Below, piece after piece: positions 47,827 through 57,060 of a DNA stretch of 64,000 nucleotides. The position numbers and the translations under genes were made by a program. The stretch comes from Bradysia coprophila (taxonomy: Eukaryota > Arthropoda > Insecta > Diptera > Sciaridae), in assembly GCF_014529535.1 (NCBI RefSeq), contig NC_050738.1:6614140-6678139 (forward strand). The letters run 5' to 3'. Each line of letters opens with the position of its first letter. The first letter of the stretch is position 1. The notes beneath the pieces are model-generated. The model was not told the origin of the DNA. It searched no databases and saw only the letters and a program-made list of their open reading frames with translations.

Positions 47827-49137
47827 TTAATGTAGATCATTCCAAAGCGGCAAAGTAAGAGCTTCAGTTGAACTAATGCGTCGTGTGGGCTCGTGTTGCA
47901 GCATTCTTTCCATGGCATAAAATAGATCATCAAGGTATTGGCTGTCGTCCATTCGAAAGTCTTCCAAAGGTCGTCGATTATACTGTGCATGTTCTTCGGC
48001 GTTGCTCCAATTAAAATCCAAATTTCCGTTTTTGAAATACGTTGTGTTCGATGCATTTGTCATTTCTTCTGGAATTTTCCCGATTATTGCTTCCATCAGC
48101 GCCAAATGCTCATAGTCATATTCAGTTGGGAAAAGCAGCTTTCCAGAATACAGCTCGAACAATATGCATCCAAGTGCCCAGACGTCGCAAGTGTCATTCC
48201 AGTCCAGTCTTAATATCACCTCTGGGGATCGGTAATATCTCGTTCCTATTATTTCCGGGTGATATTCGCCATCACGGACTACATTTCCGAAGTCACCGAG
48301 ACGAATATTTGTAGATCGTAGACGTTTCAATTCCAAGTTCCTTTCTTCACAGTAGACAGTTGTGTAGCTTGAATTCACGAAGAGAATGTTTTCTGTCTTC
48401 AGATCGGTGTGAGTGATGTGGTTTTCATGTAGAAATGAAACCGCTGCACATAGCTGGTGACCGATGTGTTGGACCTCGTCAAGCAAAAACGGTTGAAAGT
48501 GGTTGTCCTTCATGAAATCGTAGACACTGGAGCCCAATAGCGGAAACGCTATGCATATATGTCCGCCACAGGAAAACCAGCTGATCATGTGTACGCATAA
48601 GCAGCTTTTCATGTCGTCCCTTGATCCAATCACCTTCAGAGCGATCACTTCATCCATCACTGATTTTCTTTGACCTGGCTGGTTTTTAACCACTTTTAAT
48701 GCAGCAGCTTGGCCCGTATTTATGTCTCGCACTTTCATAACCCGTCCGAATGTTCCTTCGCCAAGCTCGGTTTCAACTATATAATCACCGATCTGCTGGC
48801 CAGTATACCATTTTATATGTCCTGTATCATCCGTCAACAATTCCTTGGGTTCATTGGGCTGCGTTTTAAGTCTTTTCGCACTGTTATCACTATCACAATC
48901 ACTGTCCCAGTCACTTTCGCTGCTATGGGATTCTCTTGCATATTCAACAATGTCCTGCGTTTTGCTCTTTTTTGCACTATTCTCACTATCACTGTCCCAA
49001 TCACTTTCGTCCAAGTGCTGCGTTTTACGCTTCTTTGCACTGTTATCACAATCACTGTTATCACAATCACTGTTATCACAATCACTGCTATCACAATCAC
49101 TGTCCCAATCACTTTCGGTGCTCTTATAATGATTCAT
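47827..49137 (-). CDS. Intronless LAMMER/CLK-type (Doa-like) protein kinase with acidic repeated N-terminus
   Basis: 436 residues in one open frame. Kinase domain from about residue 119: glycine loop G-E-G-T-F-G (126-131), ATP lysine K148, helix-C glutamate E163, catalytic loop H-T-D-L-K-T-E-N (D245, N250), D-F-G (282-284) and S-P-E (304-306). H-T-D-L-K and the E-H-L-A-L-M-E-A segment (343-350) match the CLK family, whose hallmark is E-H-L-A-M-M-E-R, so the LAMMER motif has drifted although catalytic residues remain. The first 100 residues hold three copies of an E-S-D-W-D-S-D plus N-S-A-K-(K/R)-x-K-T-Q block, and D-C-D-N-S in tandem, instead of the usual RS-rich region. CLK kinases phosphorylate SR proteins; that role here is inference. 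Lack of introns suggests retroposition. A TATA box lies upstream. Confidence 0.88.
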   Translation of the reverse strand: MNHYKSTESDWDSDCDSSDCDNSDCDNSDCDNSAKKRKTQHLDESDWDSDSENSAKKSKTQDIVEYARESHSSESDWDSDCDSDNSAKRLKTQPNEPKELLTDDTGHIKWYTGQQIGDYIVETELGEGTFGRVMKVRDINTGQAAALKVVKNQPGQRKSVMDEVIALKVIGSRDDMKSCLCVHMISWFSCGGHICIAFPLLGSSVYDFMKDNHFQPFLLDEVQHIGHQLCAAVSFLHENHITHTDLKTENILFVNSSYTTVYCEERNLELKRLRSTNIRLGDFGNVVRDGEYHPEIIGTRYYRSPEVILRLDWNDTCDVWALGCILFELYSGKLLFPTEYDYEHLALMEAIIGKIPEEMTNASNTTYFKNGNLDFNWSNAEEHAQYNRRPLEDFRMDDSQYLDDLFYAMERMLQHEPTRRISSTEALTLPLWNDLH

Positions 49138-49337
49138 TTTACTATTTATAACTTTGTGCGTGCGTTTTAATAAGAGTTTTAATTGTCCTTTATTTATTCA
49201 AACTTATTTTGCGTTATAATTTCAAGTTTTCGTGTTAAATCTTAAGATTTTTTTTAAAATAGCAAATCTGAGTCAACAAGTGTTTCACTTGAAGACTGTA
49301 AGTATTCTGAGGATTTGACAAAAAGCTGTTCCTATTT

Positions 49338-49345
49338 ATACACTG
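49338..49345 (-). promoter_or_regulatory. TATA box upstream of the kinase gene
   Basis: On the minus strand the bases read TATAAATA, about 200 bp before the ATG, with 5' UTR of suitable length in between. If active, transcription would start near 49310. It implies the intronless copy has, or captured, its own promoter. Confidence 0.45.
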
Positions 49346-49944
49346 TACTGACGGTTTAGGCTCACTCTCGCTTGAGATTTGTGACAATAGAAAAGAGGCG
49401 TGGGTCACGTAAACGGAGGCAAAATGGAAACAAAACCGATTAACTGTGAGACTTTAAATGCGTCAGCATATCGACGCAAAAAGTATTTTCGCAGCTTTAC
49501 CCTAATGCGAATAACAAAGACAAAAAATTTCGTTTTTGTGTATTTTAACTTTTAACCCGTTTTAACTCCGACAAGAACAGCAATAACATGTGTCTTAAAA
49601 AAAAAATCCTATTTTTATTGCCCTTTACCTGGTTGATAACTCGTCACTGCACTACATACATTGTGCTACACAAAGGGAAAAGAAACCTGCGACGTAGGTC
49701 ATAATTGCTTATCCCAAAATTACATTTACAAAGCAATTATTAACCGGAAAACAAATATAAACATAGCTAACGCCGACCCGTACGAAACACCTATTCGTAT
49801 CAAAAGCCTTTAATGTGAAACTCTTCATTTCTCTTACTTCATTTTCTTCTCTGCTGAAAAACTATTCTCCCTTTAAAATCACTTACATTATCCACTCTTT
49901 GCCTTGTTATCATATACAACTAAATTGCCGGAGGCAATATAGAC
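49346..49944. other. 5' flank of the kinase gene, no other gene
   Basis: No further coding region. A CCCGTACGAAACACC phrase near 49779 resembles the end motif of the element that begins at 49945, so its true boundary may be further left. Confidence 0.35.
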
Positions 49945-50963
49945 AGCCCCGTACGAAGACAAATTTCATAAATTCCTATTTAAACAGCTATATACCGCTA
50001 TATTTAACTATATTTCACTATAAATAAACATTTCACAGATAAATATATGCTATTATATAGCTCTATATGCCTGTATATAGCTCAATATAGCTCAATATAG
50101 CTGTATATAGGTATATATAGATGTCCGTATATGGAATCCCTGAAACCCCACACACATAACAAATTATTTCCATGTTAACAGAAACTCTCTAAGTATCATT
50201 TTTCCCAAGATATTTCTATTTTACTAAAATCCAATATGGCCGCCGGCAGCCATTTTGTTAGGAGACCGGAAATAGTACCGACGCTTTACATTCGTTAATA
50301 CCTTTCAAACAAAAAAAAATTCATGAAATTCGGTCAAAATTTACTCGAGATATTGTCAAAATACACCACGTTCACTGTACTTCCGAGTAGCCAGATAAGA
50401 GCTCACTCCAAGAGACCTAGCTCACGCTCCGGAGAACATAATGTCATATCTACCTATCTAATAAAGCTAAAACAGACGAAATATGTTCAAATGTGGCCGA
50501 CCTACAAGCAAAAACTGCTTGCCGCCCTGTGCCTGTTCCACACCAAGGGGTCTAACTCACGAGTCGGTCATCCGATTTCCATAAACTTTTTTTTTGTCGA
50601 TCGGTATTGTAAATACCTTTTATTTGACGTATCACTTACACGTTTAAATGTCCGGAGATATCTCCGAAAAACCGTAAAGCACTTATTGGGCCACAGCTCG
50701 GGAGGGGTCGATCCAAAATCACTCATCTTCGAACTTAGCCTGTCTTTTGACATTACCAAACGGGAAAAAAAGAATTTTCAAAATCGGATGCGTTTTACTC
50801 AAGTTATCGTGCAGACAGACAGACGGACAGACGGACATTTTTTTTTCGCGGATTTGGCATCTCTAGACAACCACAATAGGTTTCCCCTTACTCAGGGAGT
50901 CCAATTCGACGTGTTACAAACGTATGCGTAAACCTATAAGACCCCAGTACTTCGTACGGGTCT
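49945..50963. repeat. Second member of the CCCCGTACGAAG element family
   Basis: The left end GCCCCGTACGAAGAC and right end CCCAGTACTTCGTACGGGTC match the 40850-41928 element. Both members share, near the right end, ACGGACATTTTTTTT followed by GCGGATT, then CCAATTCGACGTGTTACAAACG. The array near 50040-50115 is made of TATATAGCTCAA-like 10-mers instead of the 145-bp unit. In both members a small palindrome precedes the left end (TTGCCGGAGGCAA here, TTGCGCATAGCGCAA there). A 202-codon frame inside is not a gene. Confidence 0.75.
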
Positions 50964-51603
50964 AAAAAGTTTAATATTTAACTTTTTGTAACATTTTAAA
51001 CGATTTACTAATGGGATACGATTTACTTTATTTGGGCTTACCAGTGGAATTTTCCGTTAACAAGATTTTTGATTTACCTTATCTTACCACGGCGAATATA
51101 GTTACACATTTTCTCTTTTGTACGAAGATTTTTTTGCTTTCTGTGGGCTGTATGATGGTACCTTTTGTTACCTGTCAAGAAACTTTTTCGATATGAAAAC
51201 ATTAAATACCGGCAGACCAGAATGACTAACTACCAGTATGTATACAAAGGAAACTACGGAAAATATAAAAAATGTACAATAATGAGGTTCGAGCGTCATA
51301 TCATTATCTCAAATCAGGACTATCGATACTTTTTGAACTCATCCTTCTACCATCTACTAGAACAAAATTCTAACACATCCTAACTGTTCACGTTATTATT
51401 CAGTCCGAATTTCTTTCGATTAAGATATCGCTTGAAGCCTTGCTTGAAGCTATCTAGATTTGTATGCAAAGTACACCAAGGGCCTAGTAGCTACCTCACT
51501 CCGAGAGATACCGCTGACTTTCAGGTGGAATTAAAAGTGTTACATGATATGTTCTCAGCATACTGTGCTAGAGGTACACGAGGAAAACCATTTTCCATTA
51601 GAT

Positions 51604-52084
51604 GCTTAAGAGTCAATTCGCCAAAACGTCGAACAGTCGGGATTCAAGCTGATGGCGATCCAAACGAGCTATGGCTCAAATGAATCCTCGTTCAATTCTG
51701 AAAATATCGTGGAACAACTTTTTCCCCAAATTTTTTTTGTTGGACTGACGTGGCCCTTAGAAAAATTTCCGGAGTTGTCGTGAAAATCGTTTTTTATCAA
51801 TAGCTCCAACATGCGAGATGTGAATAATGTCAAATTGTGTACGCTTATGAAGGTCGATGTGCTGAATATTATTGACCAACAAACGCCGATGTACGTTCAA
51901 TAAGCGACCAATTCGGAGAAAACTTTTCTAAAGGCCATGTCAGCCCAACAAAAATTTTTCGGGAAAAAAGTTGTTCCACGATATTATCAGAATTGATCGA
52001 CGATTCATTTGAGCCATAGTTCGTTTGCTGGAATCCCGATTCCATATAAGCTGTTCGAAGTTTTGGCGAATTGACTCTTAATGT
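51604..52084. repeat. Inverted duplication with coding-like arms
   Basis: 51604-51780 and 51916-52084 are inverted copies, sharing AAGAGTCAATTCGCCAAAAC, GAGCTATGGCTCAAATGAAT-like and GGAACAACTTTTTTCCC-like words. The right arm on the minus strand is open for 104 codons (52183-51869), with a hydrophobic stretch S-S-L-I-F-A-V-L-T-I-T-I-S. The left arm encodes a diverged version on the plus strand. No known family recognised. Confidence 0.5.
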
Positions 52085-52186
52085 ATAGATTGTGGAAATT
52101 GTTATCGTCAATACCGCAAAAATCAGCGATGACGCTGCCTTCGAGTCAGTGGGTGAGATAAGAAATTTAAAAATCAAAATCATTTG

Positions 52187-52520
52187 TTAGGAAATTAAAT
52201 TGTCCATGAAAATATTGTTCGCTGAAGTGACATCAGTGACCGACTTGCCGACAGCGTCAATCATTGAGAGTCCTGTGAAATAGTGATCAAATCCACAATC
52301 TATTATAGTGGTGTTTAACCTGTTACAAACGGCAAGCATCTGACCAGTCATCGGGTCTATTAGTTCCATAGATCAAAGTATTTTTAATCTGTTAATTTCA
52401 AATCTTGTACTTCAATTTTTTAACATGAATTTTATTATATAAAGGACCATATTACCAAGAGCTTGTCATTATTTTTGTCGTCGTTATCGATAACAGATGA
52501 ATAGCCGTATGTGACAGGTA
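52187..52520 (-). other. Small ORF plus conserved DRE/TATA upstream module
   Basis: The frame 52369-52187 (60 codons) begins M-E-L-I-D-P-M-T-G-Q-M-L-A-V-C-N and is related to the one at 36658. Upstream on the minus strand come a leader, TTTATATAATAAAATTC (TATA, about 70 bp before the ATG) and TTATCGATAACGACGAC at about 52480-52500. This is the most intact copy of the module. The product is unknown. The 104-codon frame at 52183-51869 follows directly and may belong to the same gene. Confidence 0.4.
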
Positions 52521-53936
52521 TCAGTTTATCTTGGAATTGTTGCATTTCTTATCCAATATCCTATCAAATCACTTGCGAAAGAGGGCAAGCAACTGCAACA
52601 CTTTAAATCAATAGAAAGTTCTTAGCTCGTTCGGAAAATAATTTATTTAATTGACATTTAAAATGAAAATATTATCTAGACAAATCGTTGACAAGGGACA
52701 TCTTATAGGAATAAATTTATGGCCAAGTTAAAAAAAAAGGCAGAGGCACGCACCGCACACTGGAGTACATATACCACACGAAACTGAAACTTATATCATC
52801 TCGTAATAATAGAGATATGTGGAGAAGAAAAAGAGAAATGGTGTACAGTATATATAGACACAGCCAAACACACGATATGGGAAAATATGTTTCCCGACAA
52901 GAAAATTCGTTATAAAAAGGAGGCTTATTATTCCTCATGAGTTCGATATTATGGATAAAAATTGAATTTATGACACAATTTCGTTTTGTGTGCTCGGTGT
53001 GTGGTCGGGGGGATTTTCGATACGATCTGTGGAGATTCTTTCTGTTTTACGATATTGAATTCACACAAAAGTTTTAGACTTTTTTGTTGTTCTTGTTCAT
53101 TTTCTTGTTTGTGTTTTTTTAAGTGACAAGACGTCTCCACTTTTTTTGTGTGTGTGAAAGTGATACAATCGGGAAATAAGGTCTTCGTGCACACACAGAG
53201 ATTGTCAATTAGATGTAGCTTCTTGTTTCAGCGACAAACGAGGAAAAAGAAACTTTTCCTTAACTTCACACAGTTGGGAATGTTCATTTGATTACAGAGA
53301 TCCACTTCACACGCGATATGTGGTACTGATATTCTCGAAGTTCATTTCGTACATAATACAAACTGTGGAAAAATCGAAATTGGAAAATGCTTACATAATG
53401 GCAACGTTTTCGCATCCATAATGATCAAAGTGGCGCCGCAAAGTCAGTCATATCAAAGCTACTTTTTTTCGGATTCTTGCATACGGTGCTGGTTAATATT
53501 CGAGTCACGCAATCAACAACAAAAAAAGGGTGTTAAACAGAAAACGAAAAGGAAATTTTGATTTATGTTATATGTTCAATGTTCAAGTACATATCGAAAA
53601 CGAAAATACACCGAGCATAAATTTGCATATAAATACTTATGGGAAAAGACGACATTTTATTGCTTGATATTATTTTTTTTGCTCAGTTTTTTTGTTATTT
53701 TATTTTATTTTTCTTGCTGTGGTGTTATGCGGGAGTAGAAAAAAGAAAGGAAAAGCTTACAACAACATTTCACTACGGAGTGTATCGTACCGATTTGAAG
53801 AGGTGTGCATAACTCTTTATCATATTTTTTCTACAATTTTTTCTTCTCTCAGATGGAAGCTGAAATTCATACACTTCGTGTTGTTTTTAGTCCTGTACGT
53901 CGTACAGAGAGCTATTAAGTTGTATGCGGTATATAA
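52521..53936. other. Intergenic, no supported gene
   Basis: Low-complexity, AT-rich DNA without a defensible frame. It ends at the TATAA target site of the LTR element. Confidence 0.35.
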
Positions 53937-55314
53937 TGTTGATTTATCAATTTGATAGAATCATAGAATCATCTAATCTAGTGATCGAAGTAAAGAGAAA
54001 TCATTCTAAAATAAAATTATCTTTCGGAATAGACGTGTTTGTCTCTAAGTTATTCTTTTGTGAGTCTTTGGAAACTTCGCTGGTCCTGGAAAGTCAACAG
54101 GTTATGGGCCCAGGACACAGAGAGGAAGGAGGAAAATTGTAAATGAAGTTTTGGAATCGAAATGCGAATAGAAAACAACAGTTGGGCTGTTCCAGTGATG
54201 TTAGAGTTCACAAAAAAAGTCAATAACAGTTGGGTTATTGCCGGTAGCAGTTGGGCTGTCGTACATGAACGAGAAGTCAATAACAGTTGGGTTATTGCCG
54301 ACAATAGTTGGGTTGTCGTATCAGAATTGAGAGTCGATAGTAGAGGGCTATCGCCGACGACAGTGGGTCGTCGTCAACCGAATCAAAAGTCGATAGTAGA
54401 GGGCTATCGCCAACAGCAGTTGGGCTGTTGTATCCGCACCAAAAGTCGGCAGCAGTTGAGCTGTCGCTAATAGCAGTTGGGCTATTACATCTGAATTGAA
54501 AATCGATAGTGGAGGGCTATCGTCGATGGCAGTGGGTCATCGCAAACCGAACCAAAATCGATAGTGGAGGACTATCGTCGATGGCAGTGGGTCATCGCCA
54601 ACCGAACCAAAATCGATAGTGGAGGGCTATCGTCGATGACAGTGGGTCGTCGCAATCCGAAACCGAAGTCGGCAACAGTGGGTTGTCGCAAGTCAATAAG
54701 GAGTTAATTCGTACGAACGAGAAGTCGTTGGCAGTAGGTCATCGCCAATAGCAGTGGGCTATCGTCATCAAACAAATCCAAACCGGTAGCAGTGGGCTAT
54801 CGTAATCAAAGTCGATGACAGTGGGTCATTACGATAGTAGTGGGCTATCGTATCAAGCAAAATAACAATCAGAAGCATATGTTTGTTAACAACTAAATCG
54901 AATTGTTGAATTGACGGCGACGGCATTTGGGTGAATCATAATCAGTTGTCAATAGAAAGAAATTGCTACCGCCAGCATCGCGACGAATTGAGACGAATGA
55001 AAATGCGGTCAAGCATTCAAAACGGCAGAAATATTGAATTCACATGTTGTTGGAATCGCGTAGATCACGATTCGGTTACTAGTGAACAATTCTAAATTTA
55101 TAGATCGGAGTGACTCAAGGGGGTGCTAAGATTTATCAAATTGAGTAGGTGTGTTGATTTATCAATTTGATAGAATCATAGAATCATCTAATCTAGTGAT
55201 CGAAGTAAAGAGAAATCATTCTAAAATAATATTATCTTTCGGAATAGACGTGTTTGTCTCTAAGTTATTCTTTTGTGAGTCTTTGGAAACTTCGCTGGTC
55301 CTGGAAAGTCAACA
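53937..55314 (+). mobile_element. Miniature copia-type LTR retrotransposon (TRIM/LARD-like), 1378 bp
   Basis: Two 163-bp direct repeats (53937-54099 and 55152-55314) differ by a single base as read by eye. They start TGTTGA and end TCAACA, and are flanked by the 5-bp duplication TATAA (53932-53936 and 55315-55319). Directly after the left LTR, GGTTATGGGCCCAG (54100-54113) is complementary to the anticodon arm of initiator tRNA-Met, the half-tRNA primer site known from Drosophila copia. Before the right LTR there is CAAGGGGGTG (about 55117), followed by a decayed copy of the LTR start and then the intact LTR. The 1052-bp interior encodes no gag or pol; much of it is a hairpin array. Near-identical LTRs imply a recent insertion, so an autonomous partner should exist elsewhere. 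Confidence 0.92.
54174..54850 (+). repeat. Array of about 23 small hairpins with covarying stems inside the miniature LTR element
   Basis: Each 18-20-nt unit is a 7-bp stem around a 5-6-nt loop, mostly AGTGG or AGTTGG, with GGAGG or AGAGG in alternate units. Examples: CAATAAC-AGTTGG-GTTATTG at 54221, CGACAAT-AGTTGG-GTTGTCG at 54299, CGACGAC-AGTGG-GTCGTCG at 54355, CAACAGC-AGTTGG-GCTGTTG at about 54411, and CGATAGT-GGAGG-ACTATCG at 54559. Stem bases differ between units but both sides change together, and G-U pairs are frequent, pointing to structure in RNA. Units come in doublets; a 55-bp higher-order repeat starts at 54504, 54559 and 54614. No protein reading is convincing. Confidence 0.88.
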
Positions 55315-55390
55315 TATAACATTATGATAAGGATTCAAGATAGTTGTTGTTTTAGAAGCGGCTAGTCACATACATGTGTGCAAATATGTG

Positions 55391-55690
55391 CAGTTGAAGT
55401 TTTCAACCGAAGACTTACAATGTTCTTACAGAAATTTCTCGAGGTATCATTTGAAAGGTAACTTTATGTACTTTCGGGTGGTTTGGATGCATATGCGATG
55501 AAATATGGACACTAAAACAGTTTCACTTCTATTTCATCGTAGATGCATCCAAATCACATGGAATACCTATTTGGCCCAAGTGCACATAAAATTACCATTC
55601 AAATGATACCCCACACGACCATGTACGTTTTGTGGAACTCGAGAAATTTCTGTAAGAACAGTGTAAGTCTTCGGTTGAAAACTTAACTGG
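55391..55690. repeat. Foldback element of about 300 bp
   Basis: CAGTTGAAGTTTTCAACCGA near the left end is mirrored by TCGGTTGAAAACTTAACTGG at the right. The arms carry TTCTTACAGAAATTTCTCGA and its mirror. Diverged sequence of the same arm recurs just beyond the next element (about 56150-56260), which suggests nested insertions. Confidence 0.8.
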
Positions 55691-55711
55691 ACATATTTCA
55701 ATGTGGATGAA

Positions 55712-56121
55712 TTTTAAGAGGTTCCGAGCGTACGCTGAAATTGTAGCCTACATTTCTGCGTTTCGAAATTTTTGATCGCTGATATCTTTTTACGAGAGCC
55801 CTTTTTGAAAAATGTACGACCACATTTTCGAGTAAAAATATGTCAGCTTTGAATAAAAAATAAAATTGTCTGTGAAACTTTCATGTGCTTTGAGAAAACT
55901 GTACCAATACCCCAAATTTGCATCAAAGGTACACTTTTCTCAAAGCACATGGAACTTTCACAGACAATTTTATTTTTTATTCAAAGCTAACATATTTTTA
56001 CTCGAAAATGTGGTCGTACATTTTTTAAAAGGGGCTCTCGTAAAAAGATATCAGCGATCAAAAATTTCGAAACGCAGAAATGTAGGCTACAATTTCAGCG
56101 TACGCTCGGAAGCTCTTAAAA
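55712..56121. repeat. Foldback element with arms of about 195 bp
   Basis: The ends TTTTAAGAGGTTCCGAGCGT and ACGCTCGGAAGCTCTTAAAA are near-perfect inverted repeats. Ordered words on each arm: GTAGCCTACATTT, GATATCTTTTTACGAGAGCC, AATGTACGACCACATTTTCG and AAATAAAATTGTCTGTGAA, then CACATG near the centre. The 156-codon frame at 55866-56336 is a by-product of the palindrome. Confidence 0.88.
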
Positions 56122-56129
56122 CCAATAGT

Positions 56130-56396
56130 TACCTATTCGTCTCAATAGTTCATGTGATTACCTTTCTGATGACACCCCACACGACCCTGTACGGCTCGCC
56201 TAACTGGAGAAATTTTGGTAAGAAAAATGCAAGTTTTCGGTGTTTGATCACCTTTCACCAGCCACACAAGCTTCGAAGAATTTTTTTGAAAGTAGTTTTG
56301 GCTTCTAGGGTCGAAGTCCTTTCTAGGTACTTATAAAAAATTCCAATATAAAATGCGTCCGATTTCGGAAGGCTGTTTTTTAAAAGAATCCCTCTC
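56130..56396. repeat. Fragment of related repeats
   Basis: The first part resembles an arm of the 55391-55690 element (ACCCCACACGACC...TGTACG). The last part ends AAAAGAATCCCTCTC, like the terminus of the 25807-26755 foldback. It is probably a composite of older copies. Confidence 0.5.
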
Positions 56397-56936
56397 TAGG
56401 TAGTCTAGGTAGCTCGAGATAAGCTTTTACTTTTAGTAGGCTTCGTTTTTTCCATCGTTTTATTCGTTCCACATGCATTCCATCATATAACAAAAGCAGA
56501 GAAAACGATGTTGACCGAATTTTTGACTGTGTAAAGTGTCAGAGATAATTTTCAGAGTAGCCTCGGTGTTGCGTGCTGGGAATGTGAGTCTTTTTCAGGA
56601 TACTGACAAAAAAATCATCGAAATGTCGTATCCAATTGTATCATAATCAAAGTCAGGCAGATATTTTGTGAATATAGGTTTGTTCCAAGTAACTGTAAAC
56701 ACGAACTTTGACAACCCGAACAACGACAATTTCATCCACAGCAACGTCGCTTAAATGATATTTCATACAAATCGAGCAACGTCGCTTACGCGATTTACAC
56801 AGAAATATTATTGAGGTTATGGTTCTGTGAATGAAATTTGACAATTCATTTGGCCTTGGAACAAACCTATATATAAATTGATTGGTTGAGCCGATTAACA
56901 TTAAGACATTGGGATCCAGGATACAGGGCCGGTTTG

Positions 56937-57060
56937 GCCCAGAGCGCTGGAGCAGTTAAGAGCGCTGAGAAAATAGAATAACGAGCGCTGGAAAATAGTT
57001 ATTTTCCGTATAAAATGCAAAATTATCTCGCTCGCTCCGCTCAAGATAATAGTCTAAGAA
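56937..57060. repeat. Possible transposon end with GAGCGCTG repeats
   Basis: The stretch starts CAGGGCCGGTTTGGCCC, a hAT-like terminus, followed by three copies of AGAGCGCTG or CGAGCGCTGG. The opposite end was not found. Confidence 0.4.

Noticed and set aside
48709..49170. 153-codon plus-strand frame rich in T-I-T-V
   Set aside because: It is the antisense shadow of the acidic repeats of the kinase gene.
50323..50931. 202-codon open frame as a gene
   Set aside because: It is inside a repeat element, shares its non-coding words with the 40850-41928 copy where the frame is not kept, and has no domain.
54162..54470. Protein with N-N-S-W-V-I repeats
   Set aside because: The frame covers less than half of the hairpin array and is not maintained, whereas the stem-loop pattern continues through.
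55866..56336. 156-codon open frame as a gene
   Set aside because: It lies across a foldback element; mirrored arms create long open frames by symmetry and no domain is seen.
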